Positions 8,756 to 18,247 of a stretch of DNA of 64,000 bases are shown one piece after another (within the stretch, counting starts at the first letter, position 1; each line of letters starts with the position of its first letter). Source of the DNA: Rhodothermus profundi (lineage in GTDB: Bacteria > Bacteroidota > Rhodothermia > Rhodothermales > Rhodothermaceae); assembly GCF_900142415.1 (NCBI RefSeq), contig NZ_FRAU01000001.1:489246-553245 (forward strand), in the 5' to 3' direction. The notes beneath the pieces are model-generated. The model searched no databases. It was not told where the DNA came from and saw only the letters and a list, made by a program, of their open reading frames with translations. The translations under genes were made by a program, and so were the position numbers.

Positions 8756-11432
8756 GGCGTTCCACGAGTCGCTTGAGTTCGTCCAGGAGCAGCAGCGCCT
8801 CAATGGGCGTCATGCGGTTGGGATCGATCCGGCGCAGCCGTTCTTTGAGCGTTTCAGCCACCGGATCCGGCTCGGGCTGCGCAAACAGCGAAAGCTGAAA
8901 GGCCGACGGGTCGGCGGGAATGTGTGCGCGCCGGACTGTTCGCACGGCCGGCCCAGGCTCTCCATCGCCGGCCGGAGCATCCACCACCAGGTGTTGGGCT
9001 TCCAGATGACGCAGAATTTCACGCGCGCGGGCAACGACCGGCTCCGGCAATCCGGCCATCCGGGCCACCTCAATGCCATAGGAATGGTCGGCTCCTCCGG
9101 GTACCAGCTTGTGCAGAAAAATGATTTTTCCTTCGTGCTCTTCTACTTGCACGCGGTAGTTCTTCACGCGCGGGAAGCGCTCGGCCAGCTCGTTCAGTTC
9201 GTGGTAATGCGTGGCAAACAACGTGCGCGCCGCGACCGACGGGGTTTCGTGCAGGTATTCCACAAGGGCCCAGGCAATCGACAATCCGTCAAACGTCGAC
9301 GTGCCCCGTCCTACTTCGTCGAGTAAGATCAACGAGCGCGGGGTAGCGTTGTTGAGGATATTGGCCGTTTCGTTCATCTCAACGAGAAACGTACTCTCCC
9401 CGGCTGCCAGATTGTCGGAAGCGCCCACGCGCGTGAAGATGCGGTCCACAATCCCGATACGGGCGCGGCGAGCCGGCACAAACGAACCGATCTGAGCCAG
9501 CAGCACAATCAGCCCGGTCTGGCGCAGCACCACGCTTTTGCCGGCCATGTTCGGTCCCGTAATGATCAGAATCTGCTGCGAGTGCGTGTCGAGATAAATG
9601 TCGTTCGGGATAAAGGGCTCGCCGGGCGGCAGCGTGCGCTCGACCACCGGATGCCGGCCTTCTTCAATGAGCAGTTCGGTGCCTTCGTGCAGCTCCGGGC
9701 GCGTGTAGTCGTAGCGATCGGCCACTTCAGCCAGACTGCAAAATACGTCAAGCATGGCCAGCAACGAGGCGTTGAGCTGCAACTCAGCCGTGGCTTCGGC
9801 CACTTCCAGCCGCAACCGGTTAAAGAGCTCTGCCTCCAGGCTGGTAATTTTCTCTTCAGCCGAGAGAATCTTCTCCTCGTACTCCTTCAGTTCGGGCGTG
9901 ATGTAGCGCTCAGCATTAACCAGCGTTTGCTTGCGAATGTAGTGGGACGGGACTTTATCGCGGTGCGTGTTGGTCACTTCAATGTAGTACCCGAACACTT
10001 TGTTAAAGCCCACCTTGAGCGAAGGAATTCCGGTGCGCTCAATTTCTTTTTGTTGTAGCCGGGCGATAAAGTCCTTGCCCGAACGAGCGATTTCGCGCAG
10101 CTCATCCAGTTCCGGGTTGAAGCCGTCCCGGATTACGCCTCCATCACTCAGCGAAGCCGGCGGATCATCAACAAGCGCCTGCCGAATGCGCTCGACAACC
10201 TGCGTGCAGAGCGTCAGTTGCTCAGCCAGCCGGCGCAGCGTGTGGCAGGAGACCTCACGCAGCGCTTGCTTAATGGGCGGGATCTGTTCGAGCGTTAGCC
10301 GCAGGTGCATCAGGTCGCGTGGCGTGGCGCGTCCCGTGCAGACGCGGGCTGCCAATCGCTCCAGATCGCCCACCTGACGGAGCTCTTCGCGCAACTGCTC
10401 CCGCAGCCGCCGGTCGTGCACCAACGCCTCGACGGCCTCCAGACGCTTTTCGATCTGACGCACGTTTTTGAGCGGGCGCAATAGCCAGCGCCGCAGCAGC
10501 CGCCCCCCCATCGGCGTGAGCGTCTCGTCCAGAATCTGAACGAGCGAGCCCTCCTGCGTGCCGTCCTGCAGCGAGGCGACCAGTTCCAGATTACGCTTCG
10601 TCTGCGGGTCAAGCACCATGTACTCATCGGTTGCGTAGCGCGTTAGCCGACGTACATGGGGCAAGCGCCCTTTCTGCGTTTCTCCCAGATAGTGCAGAGC
10701 CGCACCGGCTGCTCGAAGCCCCAGGCGCAACTCCTCGACCCCGAACCCTTTGAGCGAGTGCGTTTTAAAATGCCGGAGCAGCACTTCATAGGCGTAGTCG
10801 AAGCTAAAGACCCAGTCTTCCTGGGGCGTTACCACGAAAGAAAGACCTCGAATGTCCTGCAGTCGCTCCCGCTGCCGTTTGTCGACCAGCACCTCAGCAG
10901 GTTGAATCGTTTGCAGCAACTCTTCCAGGCGGTGAGCCGGCGCTTCGGTCACCGAAAATTCGCCCGTCGAAGCGTCCAGAAAAGCAAACCCGATGCGATC
11001 TCGTTCGCTGCGCTCCGTTCCCCAGACAACTGCGGCCAGATAATTGGGCCGTTTGGGTTCTAGCAGGTGCTCGTGAAACGAAACGCCCGGCGTAACGACC
11101 TCGACCACATCACGCTTGACTACCTTACGGGCATACTTAGGATCTTCGAGCTGCTCACAGATGGCCACCCGGTAGCCTGCGCGCACCAGCCTGGGCAAGT
11201 AGTTGTCGAGGGCGTGATGCGGGAAGCCGGCCAGCGGCACCTCGGCCGCCTGGCCGTTGGCCCGTTTGGTCAGCATAATGCCCAGCACCCGGCTCACAAT
11301 ATGCGCATCCTCGTCAAACGTCTCGTAGAAGTCCCCCATCCGAAACAACAAAATGGCGTTCGGATAGCGGGCCTTGATCTTATAGTACTGCCGCATCAGC
11401 GGCGTCTGTCCGGTCGGCCTGGTCTCCCCCAT
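8745..11432 (-). CDS. mutS: DNA mismatch repair ATPase MutS
   Basis: 895 aa, full length for MutS1. It recognises mismatches and starts repair with MutL. The mismatch-wedge motif FxE sits in GDFYETF (F35, E37). The connector, lever and clamp regions follow. The ATPase has Walker A GPNMAGKS (626-633), Walker B with signature DEVGRGTS (705-712), and the ABC-type motif around STFLVEM (680-686). The C-terminal end (IDPNRMTPIEALLLLDELKR) is the usual MutS dimer/tetramer tail. It is the first gene of a leftward operon with the hexapeptide protein and purD. Confidence 0.98.
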   Translation of the reverse strand: MGETRPTGQTPLMRQYYKIKARYPNAILLFRMGDFYETFDEDAHIVSRVLGIMLTKRANGQAAEVPLAGFPHHALDNYLPRLVRAGYRVAICEQLEDPKYARKVVKRDVVEVVTPGVSFHEHLLEPKRPNYLAAVVWGTERSERDRIGFAFLDASTGEFSVTEAPAHRLEELLQTIQPAEVLVDKRQRERLQDIRGLSFVVTPQEDWVFSFDYAYEVLLRHFKTHSLKGFGVEELRLGLRAAGAALHYLGETQKGRLPHVRRLTRYATDEYMVLDPQTKRNLELVASLQDGTQEGSLVQILDETLTPMGGRLLRRWLLRPLKNVRQIEKRLEAVEALVHDRRLREQLREELRQVGDLERLAARVCTGRATPRDLMHLRLTLEQIPPIKQALREVSCHTLRRLAEQLTLCTQVVERIRQALVDDPPASLSDGGVIRDGFNPELDELREIARSGKDFIARLQQKEIERTGIPSLKVGFNKVFGYYIEVTNTHRDKVPSHYIRKQTLVNAERYITPELKEYEEKILSAEEKITSLEAELFNRLRLEVAEATAELQLNASLLAMLDVFCSLAEVADRYDYTRPELHEGTELLIEEGRHPVVERTLPPGEPFIPNDIYLDTHSQQILIITGPNMAGKSVVLRQTGLIVLLAQIGSFVPARRARIGIVDRIFTRVGASDNLAAGESTFLVEMNETANILNNATPRSLILLDEVGRGTSTFDGLSIAWALVEYLHETPSVAARTLFATHYHELNELAERFPRVKNYRVQVEEHEGKIIFLHKLVPGGADHSYGIEVARMAGLPEPVVARAREILRHLEAQHLVVDAPAGDGEPGPAVRTVRRAHIPADPSAFQLSLFAQPEPDPVAETLKERLRRIDPNRMTPIEALLLLDELKRLVERHDS

Positions 11433-11667
11433 AGGCGTGACTGCATGCTTTTAGACCGGGAGTAAAGTAGGGCGAGATCGGGACATTACGCAACGCATCA
11501 AACCGAAAGCAGGCAGGGAACCTGCGGTCCACTCACCGGTTTTTGCGCCTAAGAAAAAATCAAATAATCTTCTTATACGTTTTTCATATTTTATTTTTTG
11601 CCTTTACACAGGGCACTTTTCAGGAGCGTGTTACGTAATATTCGGAAGCGGTTCCAATTTGTTCGAA
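11433..11667 (+). other. AT-rich divergent intergenic region between mutS and paaA
   Basis: This non-coding gap separates two divergently read genes. Positions 11551-11600 are far richer in A and T than the surroundings, with runs of A and T, as expected for promoters. I see no clear paired -35/-10 set, operator palindrome or riboswitch. Confidence 0.5.
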
Positions 11668-11685
11668 ATGCAGTCGCAAGGAGCT

Positions 11686-12651
11686 ATGAAACACGAAGAA
11701 GCCCTGCTGCAGGAGTTTCAGGCACGCATTGAGGCCGGGGAAAAAATTGAGCCGCGCGATTGGATGCCTGAGCGGTACCGGCGGCAGCTCATCCGCATGA
11801 TGTCGCAACACGCCCACTCCGAGGTAGTTGGCATGTTGCCTGAAGGCAACTGGATTACCCGGGCCCCCACGCTGCGACGTAAACTGGCCCTGCTGGCCAA
11901 AGTGCAGGATGAGGCAGGACATGGCCTTTATCTCTACAGCGCTACCGAAACGCTGGGCGTCGATCGGTATCAGCTCATCCAAGACCTGCTCGAAGGACGC
12001 GCTAAATACTCCAACATTTTCAATTATCCCACCCTGACCTGGGCCGACGTAGGCGTCATTGGATGGTTCGTGGATGGGGCCGCCATTGTCAACCAGACCA
12101 TGCTGGCCAAAACGTCCTATGGCCCCTACTCTCGGGCAATGATCCGGATCTGCAAAGAGGAAGCGTTCCACAAGCGGCAGGGCTACGAAATCTGCGTCAC
12201 GCTGGCTCGCGGGACGCCTGAGCAGCGTCAGATGTTGCAGGACGCAATCAACCGCTGGTGGTGGCCCACGCTTATGATGTTTGGCCCACCCGACGACCAG
12301 TCGCCCAACAGTGCGGAACTGCTGCGCTGGAAAGTCAAACGCAAAACAAACGACGAGCTGCGCCAGCACTTCGTGAACATCACCGTGCCGCAGGTGCTGG
12401 CTCTGGGCATGACGGTTCCCGATCCAGAACTGCGTTACGACGAGAAAACCGGTAACTGGATCTTTGGACCAATCGACTGGGACGAGTTCTGGCGCGTCAT
12501 TCGTGGACACGGCCCCTGTAACCGAGAGCGCCTGCAGGCGCGCCGAAAAGCCCACGAAGAGGGCGCCTGGGTACGCGAGGCCGTGCAGGCCTACGCGCGC
12601 AAACGCCAACAGCAAGCTTCCCCAACCTCTGCAGAAGTAAGCCATGGCTGA
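11686..12651 (+). CDS. paaA: 1,2-phenylacetyl-CoA epoxidase catalytic subunit PaaA
   Basis: 321 aa from the ATG at 11686; in-frame ATG 11668 and TTG 11659 are alternatives. The AAGGAG just before 11686 is closer than ideal, so the start is uncertain. PaaA is the di-iron subunit of the multicomponent oxygenase that epoxidises phenylacetyl-CoA. The diagnostic blocks are present: [20 protein letters not shown], then [20 protein letters not shown] carrying iron ligands, and [12 protein letters not shown] carrying the second ligand set. It overlaps paaB by 8 bp and heads paaABCD, which implies aerobic phenylacetate degradation. Confidence 0.96.
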   Translation: MKHEEALLQEFQARIEAGEKIEPRDWMPERYRRQLIRMMSQHAHSEVVGMLPEGNWITRAPTLRRKLALLAKVQDEAGHGLYLYSATETLGVDRYQLIQDLLEGRAKYSNIFNYPTLTWADVGVIGWFVDGAAIVNQTMLAKTSYGPYSRAMIRICKEEAFHKRQGYEICVTLARGTPEQRQMLQDAINRWWWPTLMMFGPPDDQSPNSAELLRWKVKRKTNDELRQHFVNITVPQVLALGMTVPDPELRYDEKTGNWIFGPIDWDEFWRVIRGHGPCNRERLQARRKAHEEGAWVREAVQAYARKRQQQASPTSAEVSHG

Positions 12652-12937
12652 ACTGGAAAACGGCATGCGGCTGTGGGAAGTGTTTGTGCAGCCGCGCACT
12701 GGCAAACCCCACGAACATGTCGGCAGCGTGCGGGCTCCGCATGCCGAAATGGCCCTGCAACACGCCCGTGACGTCTATGCCCGTCGCGGGCCGGTCGTCA
12801 GCATCTGGGTCGTGCCCACCGAAGCCATCTATGCGACCAAGCCAGGAGACGAGGGGCCCTTTTTTGATCCGGCCGACAACAAGCCTTACCGCCATCCGCT
12901 CTTCTACAAAGTACCGCATGGTGTCAAAAATATTTGA
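12644..12937 (+). CDS. paaB: 1,2-phenylacetyl-CoA epoxidase subunit PaaB
   Basis: 97 aa, usual length. PaaB is a small non-catalytic subunit that bridges or stabilises the PaaAC complexes. Typical features are [19 protein letters not shown] near the N-terminus, the HARDVYARR helix and the closing segment [13 protein letters not shown]. The ATG overlaps the last 8 bp of paaA, indicating coupled translation and fixed stoichiometry. Confidence 0.95.
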   Translation: MAELENGMRLWEVFVQPRTGKPHEHVGSVRAPHAEMALQHARDVYARRGPVVSIWVVPTEAIYATKPGDEGPFFDPADNKPYRHPLFYKVPHGVKNI

Positions 12938-12951
12938 GCCCTACAGCAAAC

Positions 12952-13734
12952 ATGACCCTCGAAACACTCGACGCCTCCCTCCGCCCGGTGTTGTTTGAGT
13001 ACTTACTGCGCCTGGGCGACGATGCGCTCATTCTAGGCCATCGCCTGTCAGAATGGTGCGGTCACGGGCCGTACCTGGAAGAGGATATTGCGCTGGCCAA
13101 CCTGGCTCTCGACTGCCTGGGCCATGCCGAAGCGCTGCTGACGTTGGCCGCTGACGTTGAAGGCAAAGGCCGCACTGCCGACGACCTGGCGTTTCTGCGA
13201 GATGCCTATGAATTCCGAAATGTGCAGATGGTCGAGCTGCCGCGCGGCGACTTTGCCTTCACCATCGTGCGGCAGTTTCTGTTTGCTACCTACGCCTGTC
13301 TGCTGTACGAAGCCCTGCAACAGAGCAGCTTTGAACCGCTCGCCGGCATTGCGGCCAAAGCCTACAAGGAGATGCGCTATCACCTGCGGCACAGCAGCGA
13401 ATGGGTACGCTGCCTGGGCGACGGCACCGAAGAAAGCCATCGCAGAGCGCAGGCCGCCCTGGATGATCTGTGGATGTACACTGGGGAACTATTTGAAGTA
13501 GACGACACGCACCGGGCCCTGCTAGACGCTCGAATTGCGCCAGACCTGAACGCGCTCTATCCCAAATGGAAAGAGCAGGTCGAGTCCGTCATTCAGGAGG
13601 CTACGCTGACCGTTCCGGAAACGCCCCTGTACATGGCCACAGGCGGCCGGCGCGGTCACCACACGGAGCACCTGGGCCACCTGCTGGCTGAAATGCAATT
13701 TCTGCAACGCGCTTATCCAGGCGCCCAGTGGTAG
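12952..13734 (+). CDS. paaC: 1,2-phenylacetyl-CoA epoxidase structural subunit PaaC
   Basis: 260 aa from the ATG at 12952; a TTG at 12934 overlapping the paaB stop is possible. PaaC resembles PaaA in fold but lacks iron; it forms the scaffold of the epoxidase. Recognisable blocks are GDDALILGHRLSEWCGHGP, EEDIALANLALDCLGHA and GRRGHHTEHLGHLLAEMQF at the C-terminus. It lies 14 bp after paaB and 54 bp before paaD. Confidence 0.95.
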   Translation: MTLETLDASLRPVLFEYLLRLGDDALILGHRLSEWCGHGPYLEEDIALANLALDCLGHAEALLTLAADVEGKGRTADDLAFLRDAYEFRNVQMVELPRGDFAFTIVRQFLFATYACLLYEALQQSSFEPLAGIAAKAYKEMRYHLRHSSEWVRCLGDGTEESHRRAQAALDDLWMYTGELFEVDDTHRALLDARIAPDLNALYPKWKEQVESVIQEATLTVPETPLYMATGGRRGHHTEHLGHLLAEMQFLQRAYPGAQW

Positions 13735-13788
13735 GCAGGCAATCCCTGATAGGCCGGGCTGTTTGACCTTCTGTCCGTAGAGGCCACC

Positions 13789-14292
13789 ATGACTCCCGCA
13801 GAAATTCTCGAGGCGCTGACCGAAGTCCGAGATCCGGAAATTCCGGTTCTGAATATTGTGGAGATGGGCATCGTGCGCGACGTGCGGCTGGAAGACGAGG
13901 CCGTGCATGTTGACATTACGCCTACCTACACCGGCTGTCCCGCTATGCGCACCATCGAAGAGGCAATTGTGCGCACGCTTCAGGCCCGAGGCTTCCAGCA
14001 GGTCGTGGTGCACAAGGTCTTTCGGGAACCCTGGACGACCGACTGGATGACCGAAGAAGCCCGCGAAAAGCTTCGGGCCTACGGCATCGCTCCGCCACCA
14101 CCGCGTGCCGAGGAAGCGCCCGATCTGATTCCTCTGCCGTTTTTTGTCGCGCAGCAGGGCCCCACTGTTCCCTGTCCGTTCTGCGGCTCCGAGCAAACGC
14201 GCCAGACCAGTGCTTTTGGCTCGACCGCCTGCAAGGCCCTCTTTTTCTGCGAGGCCTGCCGCCAGCCTTTTGAATACTTCAAGCCCCTCTGA
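13789..14292 (+). CDS. paaD: phenylacetyl-CoA epoxidase assembly protein PaaD
   Basis: 167 aa. The N-terminal MIP18/DUF59 domain (about 3-80) has the motif EVRDPEIPVLNIVEMGIV and the conserved cysteine in TYTGCPAM (C50). The C-terminal third carries a zinc-ribbon-like set of cysteines (CPFC at 129-132, C148, CEAC at 154-157). PaaD is thought to help mature the metal centres of the epoxidase. The reductase gene paaE would be expected next, but the following gene is convergent and unrelated. Confidence 0.94.
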   Translation: MTPAEILEALTEVRDPEIPVLNIVEMGIVRDVRLEDEAVHVDITPTYTGCPAMRTIEEAIVRTLQARGFQQVVVHKVFREPWTTDWMTEEAREKLRAYGIAPPPPRAEEAPDLIPLPFFVAQQGPTVPCPFCGSEQTRQTSAFGSTACKALFFCEACRQPFEYFKPL

Positions 14293-14420
14293 CGCGGGCG
14301 GCTCCAACGTCCCCTCTTCGCGCTCCCGCACCCGGGCAACGTCGCAGCGCCTGGGAAAAGCACGCCTTTTCGGATGCAGCACCTACCAGGATCCGCATAG
14401 CTGCACGCCAACCCAGCCCC

Positions 14421-16100
14421 CTACTTGATCCGGTACCCTCCTTCTTCGTTAGCAAAAATCCAGGCCACGACCTCCCCGATTTCAATCGTGTCGTGCAGAT
14501 ACGTGGTGCGGGTAATGGAAGCAGACCCCTGCGTATGCAGGAAAGGCCGAGAGGCTAACATGCGTCGGAAGCGTTCCTGCCACCGCTCCATATTGACCGG
14601 CCGCAGGTCCACCCATCCCTTGCGGGCCCACTGGTCAATGGCTTCTGGCGTCACCGCTACTTCTTCGTAAATACTTTCTGGAATGTTGAGAAATGGTCCC
14701 CGGATGAGTTGCTGCCCATCCGGTGCCAGAATAGGCACGCCAATCGAGACGATCTGATTGCGCAGCGCCGCATCCTTTTCCAGATAACGGAACAGGGTCT
14801 CGGCTACCTCAGCGGCCGGCGCGTCACACACGGCCTGCAGCGTGCCATAGTTGAGTTTGAGCAGGTGCGCTTCATACAAAAGCTTTGAAAGCTCAGGCGG
14901 TCCCAGTTGCCCCAGCGCCACGCTATGCCCCTGCGATTCTTTCTCAAGCTGGCGGAGCCGGCGCAGCGCTGTATGACGCAGCACTCCTGCCCGGTAGCTC
15001 GGCGTCATCACGTTACTGTCCAGCCCGGCGATGATGTCGTGCCCGGTATTGCTCCCCTTAATCTCCAGCACTACCTGCTCGGCAATTTCTTCGGGCGTCA
15101 GGAATTCCATCTGGTCGATGTGCGTGATCGTCTCAAACTCCCCGCGGGCAAAAAAGCCATTTTCGCCCGTATCCACGCCGGCCATGACGAGCGTGCCCAG
15201 CCGTCGATAGGCCTGCTCCGACTCGCGCAGGCGCAGCCGATCGGTCAGGGGCGTCGTTCGGCTTTCATAGACAAACTGGGGCTGGCCGCGCCGGCGAACC
15301 GGCTGAAGGGCCACGCGCCGATAGCCGATCATAGCGGCCGGCTTGACCTCCTTGACCAGCGGTCCACCGGGCGTGCGCGCCATCAAAAACAGCAACCCGG
15401 TGTGCGCGAAGGCCATGGCGGTTTTCATCATAAGCGGCACGCTGGGGCGATCTTCGCTGTGCGTGTACGGGATATTGAGCCCCATGCCGCCGGTCCCTGT
15501 AGTGCCGATCTTTACATAAACGCGCGTTCCCACCTCGCACATGGCCCGGTGCAGCAACCGGACGTGGCGAATCAGTTGCAGCGTCGCCTGTGAAATAAGA
15601 AGCGTTTCAATATCTTGCGTCAGCGCTTCCTGCGCCTCTCTGCGATCTGGAGCGGCCCGAAACTGGTGCAGGGCATCGTGGGTCTTCAAACTGAGCGGCT
15701 CTACGTCCTGATAGCTCAGGGCGGTAGCTGTGTTGATACAGTCGACAATAACATCCGGGCGGTGCTCCCGAATCAAGCGCACCAGGACCGAACGTTCATA
15801 GGCAGCTTCAATATCGCCAAAAAGGTCCTCATACAGCGCTTCCCGATAGGCTGGATTGGCCAGTAACTGTTCCCGCGGTAGCTCTCGGAAAGCTTCACGG
15901 ACAAACACATTGCCCCACGTTCCCACAAACGTTACCTCCGGGAATTCTTGCTGCAACTCCTGCAGCAGCGCGTCAACCTCTTCGCGAAGCAGACTGGAAA
16001 CTACAATCTTTCTGGGACGCAACTGCCGGCTCACTTCGCGCACAATCTGAGAGCCGACCAGTCCGGCGCCCCCTAACACCAGAAAGCATTCGTCACGCAT
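14421..16100 (-). CDS. unusual NAD(P)-binding Rossmann-fold protein, SDR-like N-terminus
   Basis: 559 aa. The N-terminus LVLGGAGLVGSQIVREV has the GxxGxxG dinucleotide-binding loop (residues 10-16) typical of extended SDR/epimerase proteins. The protein is much longer than ordinary SDR enzymes (250-350 aa) and I do not see a clear YxxxK catalytic pair. A central block (YVKIGTTGTGGMGLNIPYTH) looks conserved, and the C-terminal half has no fold I can name. It is read 32 bp downstream of the fused E1 dehydrogenase, so it is probably part of the same operon. The reaction is unknown; an oxidoreductase or epimerase role is only inferred from the nucleotide loop. Confidence 0.75.
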   Translation of the reverse strand: MRDECFLVLGGAGLVGSQIVREVSRQLRPRKIVVSSLLREEVDALLQELQQEFPEVTFVGTWGNVFVREAFRELPREQLLANPAYREALYEDLFGDIEAAYERSVLVRLIREHRPDVIVDCINTATALSYQDVEPLSLKTHDALHQFRAAPDRREAQEALTQDIETLLISQATLQLIRHVRLLHRAMCEVGTRVYVKIGTTGTGGMGLNIPYTHSEDRPSVPLMMKTAMAFAHTGLLFLMARTPGGPLVKEVKPAAMIGYRRVALQPVRRRGQPQFVYESRTTPLTDRLRLRESEQAYRRLGTLVMAGVDTGENGFFARGEFETITHIDQMEFLTPEEIAEQVVLEIKGSNTGHDIIAGLDSNVMTPSYRAGVLRHTALRRLRQLEKESQGHSVALGQLGPPELSKLLYEAHLLKLNYGTLQAVCDAPAAEVAETLFRYLEKDAALRNQIVSIGVPILAPDGQQLIRGPFLNIPESIYEEVAVTPEAIDQWARKGWVDLRPVNMERWQERFRRMLASRPFLHTQGSASITRTTYLHDTIEIGEVVAWIFANEEGGYRIK

Positions 16101-16132
16101 GATGTACGCTGGTTGCTTGGCAATTCTGAATT

Positions 16133-18247
16133 TCAGAAAGCGACCAGTTCGCGCATGGTCTCCGCGATCTGATCTACGCGGGGCACGGTTGCATTCAACA
16201 ATTGCAAGTTATATGGAATCGGGATGTCCGGGACGGCCAGCCGCTCGACGGGTGCGTCCAGGAAGATAAATGCATCCCGCGCCAGCACCGCAGCGATTTC
16301 TGCGCCAAACCCAGCCGTCAGGGTATCCTCGTGCACGATCAGGCAACGGTTTGTTTTCTGAACCGAGGCCAGCACGGTCTCCCGATCCCAGGGACGCAGC
16401 GTGCGCAGGTCAATGATTTCCGCATCGACACCGCTCTGCTGACAGGCTTCTTCGCAGCGATGCACCATCGCGCCCCAGGTTACCACGGTCAGCGCTGTGC
16501 CAGACCGCACGATGCGGGCCTTTCCAAATGGCAACACGTACGCATCACCCGGATAGGGACGGCGCGCACTGGGATGGTCCAGCAACAGGCGATGCTCGAA
16601 AAAGATGGTGGGGTTGGGCGAACGCATGGCGGCCCGGAGCAGTCCGACGGCATCCTCCGCATTCGATGGGTAGGCGACCTGCCATCCGATAGCATGCACC
16701 CATCGGACCTCGTCCGACACGCTGTGCCAGGGATCCCCGACCTTAGCAAACCCGCCCGGCATGCGCACCACGATCGGAGCGGCGAAACGATTGGCCGTGC
16801 GCCAGCGGATCGTACCGCAGTTGTTAAGTTGCTCGGTCGCCGGATCCGCGTATTTCCGAAACTGAATCTCGGCCACCGGCATCAGACCAGCCAGTGCCAT
16901 GCCAACCGCCCGCCCGATAATTCCTTCCTCTGAAAGACTGGTATCAAAGACCCGGGCTTCGCCGAACTCTTCCTGAAGGCCCAGCGTCGCGGTATGCACG
17001 CCGCCCTTTTTGCCCACGTCTTCCCCGAAGATGAGCAGACGGGGGTTCACCCGGAGCTCATGGGCCAGCGTGCGCCGGATGGCCTCAATCATGTTAATGC
17101 GGGGCGAGGTAGGCTGGGGCCGGTCTGTGCCCGTCGGAAGCTCCACCCCTTCGGCTGCCAGCCCGCCGGCCTGCTGCACCTCCAGGGACCCGTCCGGACG
17201 GGTCTCGGCAAAGACGTACCGGGTTACCCGTGCAGGATCAGGATCTGGACGCCGGAGCGCTGCCTCCAGCGCCGCCTCCACGTCCTGCTGCACCTGCATT
17301 TCCAGCGCCCTCCATTCGTCCTCGCTCAGATGACGAGGTACCAGCAGGGTCTTCAGGCTGCGGAGTGGATCTCGCGCCCGCTCGGCTTCCAACAGCTCCG
17401 GAGGCTTGTAGGCCTGGTTATCCTGCCCGGAATGTCCCGACAGCCGAGGGACTGTCAGGCGAAGCAGGGCCGGCCCCTGTCCGGAGCGCACATAGGTAAC
17501 CGCTTCCAGAAGCAGACGGGCTGCCTCGTCGACCCGGGAGCCGTCACCATCCCAGATGCGCAGGTGTTTAAAGGAAGCCAGATTTGCGGCAATGTTACCA
17601 CCGGGCGTTTGCAGATGCGCCGGCACCGAAATCCCGAACCCATTGTCCTCAATGTAAAAGAGCAGCGGTAGCCGCAGCGTGGTAGCGATCGTCAGAGCCG
17701 ACCAGAAACCGTTGGTTGCGACCGCTCCTTCGCCGGCGTGCGCCACCGCGATGGCTCCCTCATAAATGGCCTCTCCCAGCACCTGCCGGCGATACTGGAT
17801 AGCCTGGGCCCACCCGGCCGCTGGCGTAAACTGCGAGCCAACATCCCCTGCCATTGGGAGCACGGTCGGTCCCTCTTTGCCGGGTAGATTGCACACGACC
17901 CCAATGTCTCGACCGTCACTGTAGGCCCCTGCTTTGCCCATGGAAGCAGCAAAGGCATCCGCCACCGAAACGCCCAGCGTGAGCATCAGCGGGCGCGAAC
18001 GGTAGTAGGTGCTGATCCCGTCGCGCGGATGGTTCAACAACATGCCCAGCAGCACCTGGGTCACGTCGTGGCCGCGCGCCGAGAACTGGTAAAGCACCTT
18101 GCGTTGCGGTACCAGCCGGGTTTCCTCAATTTCATCGATGAGCCGAGAGGTCAAAACGAGGGCAACGACCCGGCGCCAGTCGAATGCTTCCGGAAGCAGC
18201 GCTTTTGTTTTGGCCTCTGCCGCTTTTCCCGCTCGTTTGCGTGCCAT
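16133..18247 (-). CDS. fused E1 alpha-beta subunit of a branched-chain-type 2-oxoacid dehydrogenase
   Basis: 704 aa in one chain: an alpha domain (about 20-370) and a beta domain (about 385-704). The alpha part has the thiamine-diphosphate site (HAGEGAVATNGFWSAL to EDNGFGISVP) and the substrate region YYRSRPLML. The beta part begins INMIEAIRRTLAHEL and includes FGEDVGKKGGVH and QFRKYADPATEQLNN. Such enzymes decarboxylate branched-chain 2-oxoacids and hand the acyl group to lipoyl-E2. The fused form is common in Bacteroidota relatives. No E2 or E3 gene is in the window, so partners must be encoded elsewhere. Its ATG shares one base with the stop codon of the preceding enoyl-CoA hydratase gene. 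Confidence 0.92.
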   Translation of the reverse strand: MARKRAGKAAEAKTKALLPEAFDWRRVVALVLTSRLIDEIEETRLVPQRKVLYQFSARGHDVTQVLLGMLLNHPRDGISTYYRSRPLMLTLGVSVADAFAASMGKAGAYSDGRDIGVVCNLPGKEGPTVLPMAGDVGSQFTPAAGWAQAIQYRRQVLGEAIYEGAIAVAHAGEGAVATNGFWSALTIATTLRLPLLFYIEDNGFGISVPAHLQTPGGNIAANLASFKHLRIWDGDGSRVDEAARLLLEAVTYVRSGQGPALLRLTVPRLSGHSGQDNQAYKPPELLEAERARDPLRSLKTLLVPRHLSEDEWRALEMQVQQDVEAALEAALRRPDPDPARVTRYVFAETRPDGSLEVQQAGGLAAEGVELPTGTDRPQPTSPRINMIEAIRRTLAHELRVNPRLLIFGEDVGKKGGVHTATLGLQEEFGEARVFDTSLSEEGIIGRAVGMALAGLMPVAEIQFRKYADPATEQLNNCGTIRWRTANRFAAPIVVRMPGGFAKVGDPWHSVSDEVRWVHAIGWQVAYPSNAEDAVGLLRAAMRSPNPTIFFEHRLLLDHPSARRPYPGDAYVLPFGKARIVRSGTALTVVTWGAMVHRCEEACQQSGVDAEIIDLRTLRPWDRETVLASVQKTNRCLIVHEDTLTAGFGAEIAAVLARDAFIFLDAPVERLAVPDIPIPYNLQLLNATVPRVDQIAETMRELVAF

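Noticed and set aside
11620-12705. Minus-strand open frame of 361 codons opposite paaA
   Set aside because: It mirrors the paaA coding strand; paaA has unambiguous family motifs, so this is a shadow.
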